A DNA stretch of 9,433 nt from Proteiniphilum sp. UBA1403. GTDB lineage: Bacteria; Bacteroidota; Bacteroidia; Bacteroidales; Dysgonomonadaceae. The notes under the pieces are model-generated. The model saw only the letters and a list, made by a program, of their open reading frames with translations, searched no databases and was not told the DNA's origin. Shown here one piece after another: positions 6,700 to 9,433 of the stretch. Made by a program: the position numbers and the translations under genes. Numbering within the stretch: the stretch's first letter is position 1; every line of letters starts with the position of its first letter. The DNA lies in NCBI GenBank assembly GCA_002305715.1, contig DBQD01000066.1, forward strand, positions 144,195-153,627, read 5' to 3'.

Positions 6700-7593
6700 A
6701 TGAAAAAACTTTCCATTTTACTTAGTACAGCTCTGTTCTGTTGTTTGTTTATTTTCTCAGGTTGTGAACAACAAGGACAGCAAAAGAGTGCACCCGCAGA
6801 GAAAAAAGACATTTATCTGCAGTTATATTCATTGCGCGATGATATCAAGGCTGATTTTGCAGCAACCATAGATAGTGTAGCTAAAATGGGCTATACAGGT
6901 ATTGAAGCAGCTGGTTATAATGACGGTCTTTTTTATGGTATGAGTCCTGCCGACTTCAAAAAAGCGATAGAAGATGCCGGATTGGAAGTATTGTCTTCAC
7001 ATGCAGGACGTCCTCTTGCAGAACCTGCTAGCGACACCAATTGGGAAGAAACTTGGGCATGGTGGGATACAGCTATTCAGGCTCATAAAGATGCCGGAAT
7101 GAAGTACTTGGTGGTTGCTTGGATTCCCGCTCCCAAAACTTTAGCTGATTTACAGGCTTACTGCGATTATTTTAACCAAATTGGTGAAAAATGTAACGCA
7201 GCTGGTCTACGGTTTGGTTATCACAACCACAACTTCGAATACAAAGAAGTAGAAGGTGAGTTAATGTATGATTATATGTTGAAGAATACCGATCCTGCAA
7301 AGGTTTTCTTCCAAATGGACGTGTATTGGACTGTAATGGGACAAAAAGCTCCAGTAGATTATTTCAATGAATATCCTGGTCGTTTTGAAATTCTTCATAT
7401 CAAAGACAGCAAGGAGTTAGGTCAAAGCGGTATGGTAGGATTTGATGCAATCTACAACAATGTAGATAAAGCCGGAGCCAAATATATGGTTGTGGAAGTT
7501 GAAAGATATAGCGGCACTCCTTTCAATGGAGTGAGAGAAAGTATTGATTATTTGAATAATGCTGATTTTGTAAAAGCAAGTTACAATAAGTAA
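6700..7593 (+). CDS. Sugar phosphate isomerase/epimerase-like TIM-barrel lipoprotein
   Basis: 297 residues. The signal peptide MKKLSILLS... ends in lipobox FSGC with Cys22 lipidated, then a Gln-rich linker to about residue 36. The remainder is a xylose-isomerase-like (AP endonuclease 2 type) TIM barrel: YLQLYSLRDD (39-48), GIEAAGY (68-73 region with Glu69), HAGRP (101-105), FGYHNHNFE (172-180), QMDVYW (205-210) and HIKDS (233-237). Likely divalent metal ligands are Glu180, Asp207, His233 and Glu266 or Glu268. The annotated family name implies a sugar phosphate, but a periplasmic lipoprotein would not normally meet one. A free keto-sugar or 3-keto-glycoside is a better substrate guess, acting as isomerase, epimerase or eliminating lyase. 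It is last in the cluster and is followed 20 bp later by a strong terminator. Confidence 0.9.
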   Translation: MKKLSILLSTALFCCLFIFSGCEQQGQQKSAPAEKKDIYLQLYSLRDDIKADFAATIDSVAKMGYTGIEAAGYNDGLFYGMSPADFKKAIEDAGLEVLSSHAGRPLAEPASDTNWEETWAWWDTAIQAHKDAGMKYLVVAWIPAPKTLADLQAYCDYFNQIGEKCNAAGLRFGYHNHNFEYKEVEGELMYDYMLKNTDPAKVFFQMDVYWTVMGQKAPVDYFNEYPGRFEILHIKDSKELGQSGMVGFDAIYNNVDKAGAKYMVVEVERYSGTPFNGVRESIDYLNNADFVKASYNK

Positions 7594-7613
7594 TTTCCAA
7601 TTAGCATTACAAC

Positions 7614-7646
7614 AAAGAACCCGAGGCATACTGTCTCGGGCTTTTT
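7614..7646 (+). terminator. Intrinsic terminator after the isomerase gene, possibly bidirectional
   Basis: CCCGAG (7620-7625) pairs with CTCGGG (7635-7640). The stem can extend inward by GCA/TGT (one G-U pair) to a three-base loop, and outward by AAAG (7614-7617) with CTTT (7641-7644) across a two-base bulge. TTTTT at 7642-7646 gives the U-tract. On the minus strand the same hairpin is followed by TTCTTTGTTG, so it may also stop transcription from the converging histidine kinase gene. Confidence 0.88.
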
Positions 7647-7686
7647 GTTAAATATGACAATATATTTGTATATATTCTTACTTGAC

Positions 7687-9433
7687 CTATATTTTGAAAT
7701 CGATTACAATCTCTGTTCCGTACTCTGCATCAGAAAATATATTCATTGAGCCGTTTGCCGAAGTTACCCTGTTGCTGATATTGTTTAGTCCGGTTCCTTT
7801 AGAGGTATTTATAGGATCAAAACCTTTGCCGTTATCTTGCACAGTAAGTGATATCCTTTCTACCTGCTGAATAATTTGTACGTTAATTTGAGTCGCTCCA
7901 CTATGTTTGAGAGCATTATTTACCAACTCAAATGCAGAACGGTATAACATCAGCTCCAATTTACCATCCAGCCTTTTCTCATCTCCATAAAAATGGAACT
8001 CAACATTGTCTAGATCGCTACAAAAATTTTGAAGTGAGGTTTTAAGGCCATATTTAAGTAACGTTTCGGGCATTAAATTGTGCGCTACACGTCTCAGTTC
8101 ACTAATTGAATTGTCGAGCATCCCTATCACTTTGTTCAACTTAACCCCATCATTCTCTTTGAGAGCTTCATTTGTTTTTTTTATATCGAAAAGATTAAGT
8201 TTTATTGCTGAGAGCATTCCTCCCAAACCATCATGCATATCCCGAGCCAATCTTGATCGTTCAGCAGTTTCTCCCTCCATTATCGCATTAGCGGCAACGA
8301 GTTGTTTTTCTTTCTCTAGCTGTAATATCTTCTGTTCTGCAAGTTCTTTTTTTGCACTTATTGTTTTTTGTTGTAAAAAGAGAAGAACAATTAGCATCAT
8401 TGAAATGAGAATTACCGAAAAATAGATGATGCGTGATATTTTTTGATCGCTTTCCAGCGCTGCAATTATCAACTCTTTTTTTTCAGTTTGATATACAGAT
8501 TCGAGCAAGGCAGCATGTCGTAATCTGTCTGCATTCATTAGAGAATCTTTCAGTAAATATGCTTGGTTAAGATAGTCATACGCGTTTTTGTAATTACCAT
8601 TGTGAGCTGTTATCAATGAAAAATCTACCCATAATGTATGTTTCATATCATCGGAACCCATTTTTTCTGCCAGCTGTAACGCAATATTCGACACCTGTTG
8701 AGCATCCTCATAATTATCTTCTGCAATATAAGTACCAGAGAGATTTACAAGTACTCTCATTTGTTCCCATTCGTTGGTTAAATAAAGTGCATGTTCATAT
8801 GCTAATTTGTATTCATTCACGGCACGAGAGTAATCCTTTAATTTCGTGTAATAATTGCCTAAGTTGAGATGCACAAGCTCCATGATATAATGATCTTGTC
8901 GACTTTCAGCAATCTTTTGAGATGAGTTTATAAGAGGTATTGCTTTGTCATATTTACCCTGAAGTATCAGTATATCTGCCAAGGTAATTCCAGCCACTGA
9001 TATCATGTAGCTATCGTTGTTCTTTCTTGCTAATTCCAGACTTTCGTTAGCATACTTTTCAGCTTTTGGAAAATCTTTTAGAAATGAGTAAAGATTTGAC
9101 AAGTTGTTGAGAGTTTTAGGACGTATAGTTTTATCCCCAATGGCATCAAAAAATGTTAGTGCTTGTGTATAATATTCAATTGCTTTTACATAATCACTTT
9201 GTCTGTGATAAATGGTTGCCAGATTATGGTGAATTGCACCTCTTCCCCTTATCCCTTCATAATTTTCATCATTTTTGAAAATCTTATCAGCTTTGTTGCA
9301 AGCTTCAAGAGCAGCTTCATAGTCACCAGTAATATCTGTATAATAACTCCCCATTAATCGATAACCATTAGCTTCACTTAGCTTATTGTTCTGTTTTTTT
9401 GCAATTGTAATAACGTGAGTTCGGGATAAGAAA
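7687..9433 (-). CDS. TPR-containing NarL-type sensor histidine kinase (N-terminus cut by window edge)
   Basis: The frame is open from the TAG stop (7687-7689) to the right edge. The ATG at 9354 is internal: 26 more codons upstream encode the first helix of a TPR (KLSEANGYRLMGSYY...), so the true start lies outside. Numbered from Met at 9354, about seven tetratricopeptide repeats fill residues 1-271, then a linker, one transmembrane helix (309-327) and a coiled coil (about 332-365). The HisKA_3 dimerisation domain has phospho-acceptor His374 in RLARDMHDGLGG. The ATPase domain has N-box ELVNNALKH (476-484), G1 DNGKGFD (507-513) and GTGL (520-523). The TPR part is presumably periplasmic and binds a peptide or protein signal. 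The partner should be a LuxR/NarL-type response regulator; none is in the window. It converges on the sugar cluster, and no regulatory link to it is shown. Confidence 0.9.
   Translation of the reverse strand, partial: FLSRTHVITIAKKQNNKLSEANGYRLMGSYYTDITGDYEAALEACNKADKIFKNDENYEGIRGRGAIHHNLATIYHRQSDYVKAIEYYTQALTFFDAIGDKTIRPKTLNNLSNLYSFLKDFPKAEKYANESLELARKNNDSYMISVAGITLADILILQGKYDKAIPLINSSQKIAESRQDHYIMELVHLNLGNYYTKLKDYSRAVNEYKLAYEHALYLTNEWEQMRVLVNLSGTYIAEDNYEDAQQVSNIALQLAEKMGSDDMKHTLWVDFSLITAHNGNYKNAYDYLNQAYLLKDSLMNADRLRHAALLESVYQTEKKELIIAALESDQKISRIIYFSVILISMMLIVLLFLQQKTISAKKELAEQKILQLEKEKQLVAANAIMEGETAERSRLARDMHDGLGGMLSAIKLNLFDIKKTNEALKENDGVKLNKVIGMLDNSISELRRVAHNLMPETLLKYGLKTSLQNFCSDLDNVEFHFYGDEKRLDGKLELMLYRSAFELVNNALKHSGATQINVQIIQQVERISLTVQDNGKGFDPINTSKGTGLNNISNRVTSANGSMNIFSDAEYGTEIVIDFKI

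Noticed and set aside
9352..9354. ATG at 9354 as the start of the histidine kinase
   Set aside because: The same frame continues open to the window edge and encodes a well-formed TPR helix upstream, so this methionine is internal and the gene is partial.
1..9433. Mobile element, CRISPR array, tRNA or rRNA
   Set aside because: Reading both strands I saw no transposase or integrase, no regularly spaced direct repeats, no terminal inverted repeats and no RNA-gene signatures.

Overview
The window looks like a chromosomal segment of a Bacteroidetes bacterium, most likely order Bacteroidales. It is AT-rich and has no clear Shine-Dalgarno sequences before its starts. It has one good TAnnTTTG-type -7 element, short Bacteroidetes-style lipoprotein signals, and gene families typical of that group. 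I cannot name genus or species from sequence alone.

Layout: (1) 21-1676, minus strand, a complete AMP-forming long-chain acyl-CoA synthetase. (2) 1677-2042, an AT-rich divergent intergenic region that probably holds promoters in both directions. (3) 2043-7593, plus strand, five co-directional genes: a DoxX/DoxD-like four-helix membrane protein, two Gfo/Idh/MocA oxidoreductases with twin-arginine-type N-termini, a DUF1080 (3-keto-disaccharide hydrolase family) lipoprotein, and a xylose-isomerase-like TIM-barrel lipoprotein. Gaps are 53, 42, 95 and 63 bp. The 95-bp gap carries a weak terminator-like hairpin and the 63-bp gap a perfect 15-bp hairpin. (4) 7614-7646, a strong intrinsic terminator, possibly bidirectional. 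(5) 7687-9433, minus strand, a TPR-containing NarL-type sensor histidine kinase whose N-terminus runs off the right edge.

The core of the window is the five-gene cluster. The combination of paired Gfo/Idh/MocA enzymes, DUF1080 and a sugar isomerase/epimerase matches, as I recall it, the Bacteroides thetaiotaomicron BT2156-BT2160 type locus. That locus was linked to breaking glycosides by oxidation at C3, elimination to a 3-keto-glycal, hydration and re-reduction, instead of ordinary hydrolysis. All four soluble enzymes here carry export or lipidation signals, so the chemistry is inferred to occur in the periplasm with tightly bound nicotinamide cofactor. The DoxX-like protein at the head of the cluster could be a membrane redox partner, but that is speculation. 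No transporter, SusC/D pair, canonical glycoside hydrolase or cognate response regulator lies in the window. I see no tRNA, rRNA, CRISPR array or mobile element.
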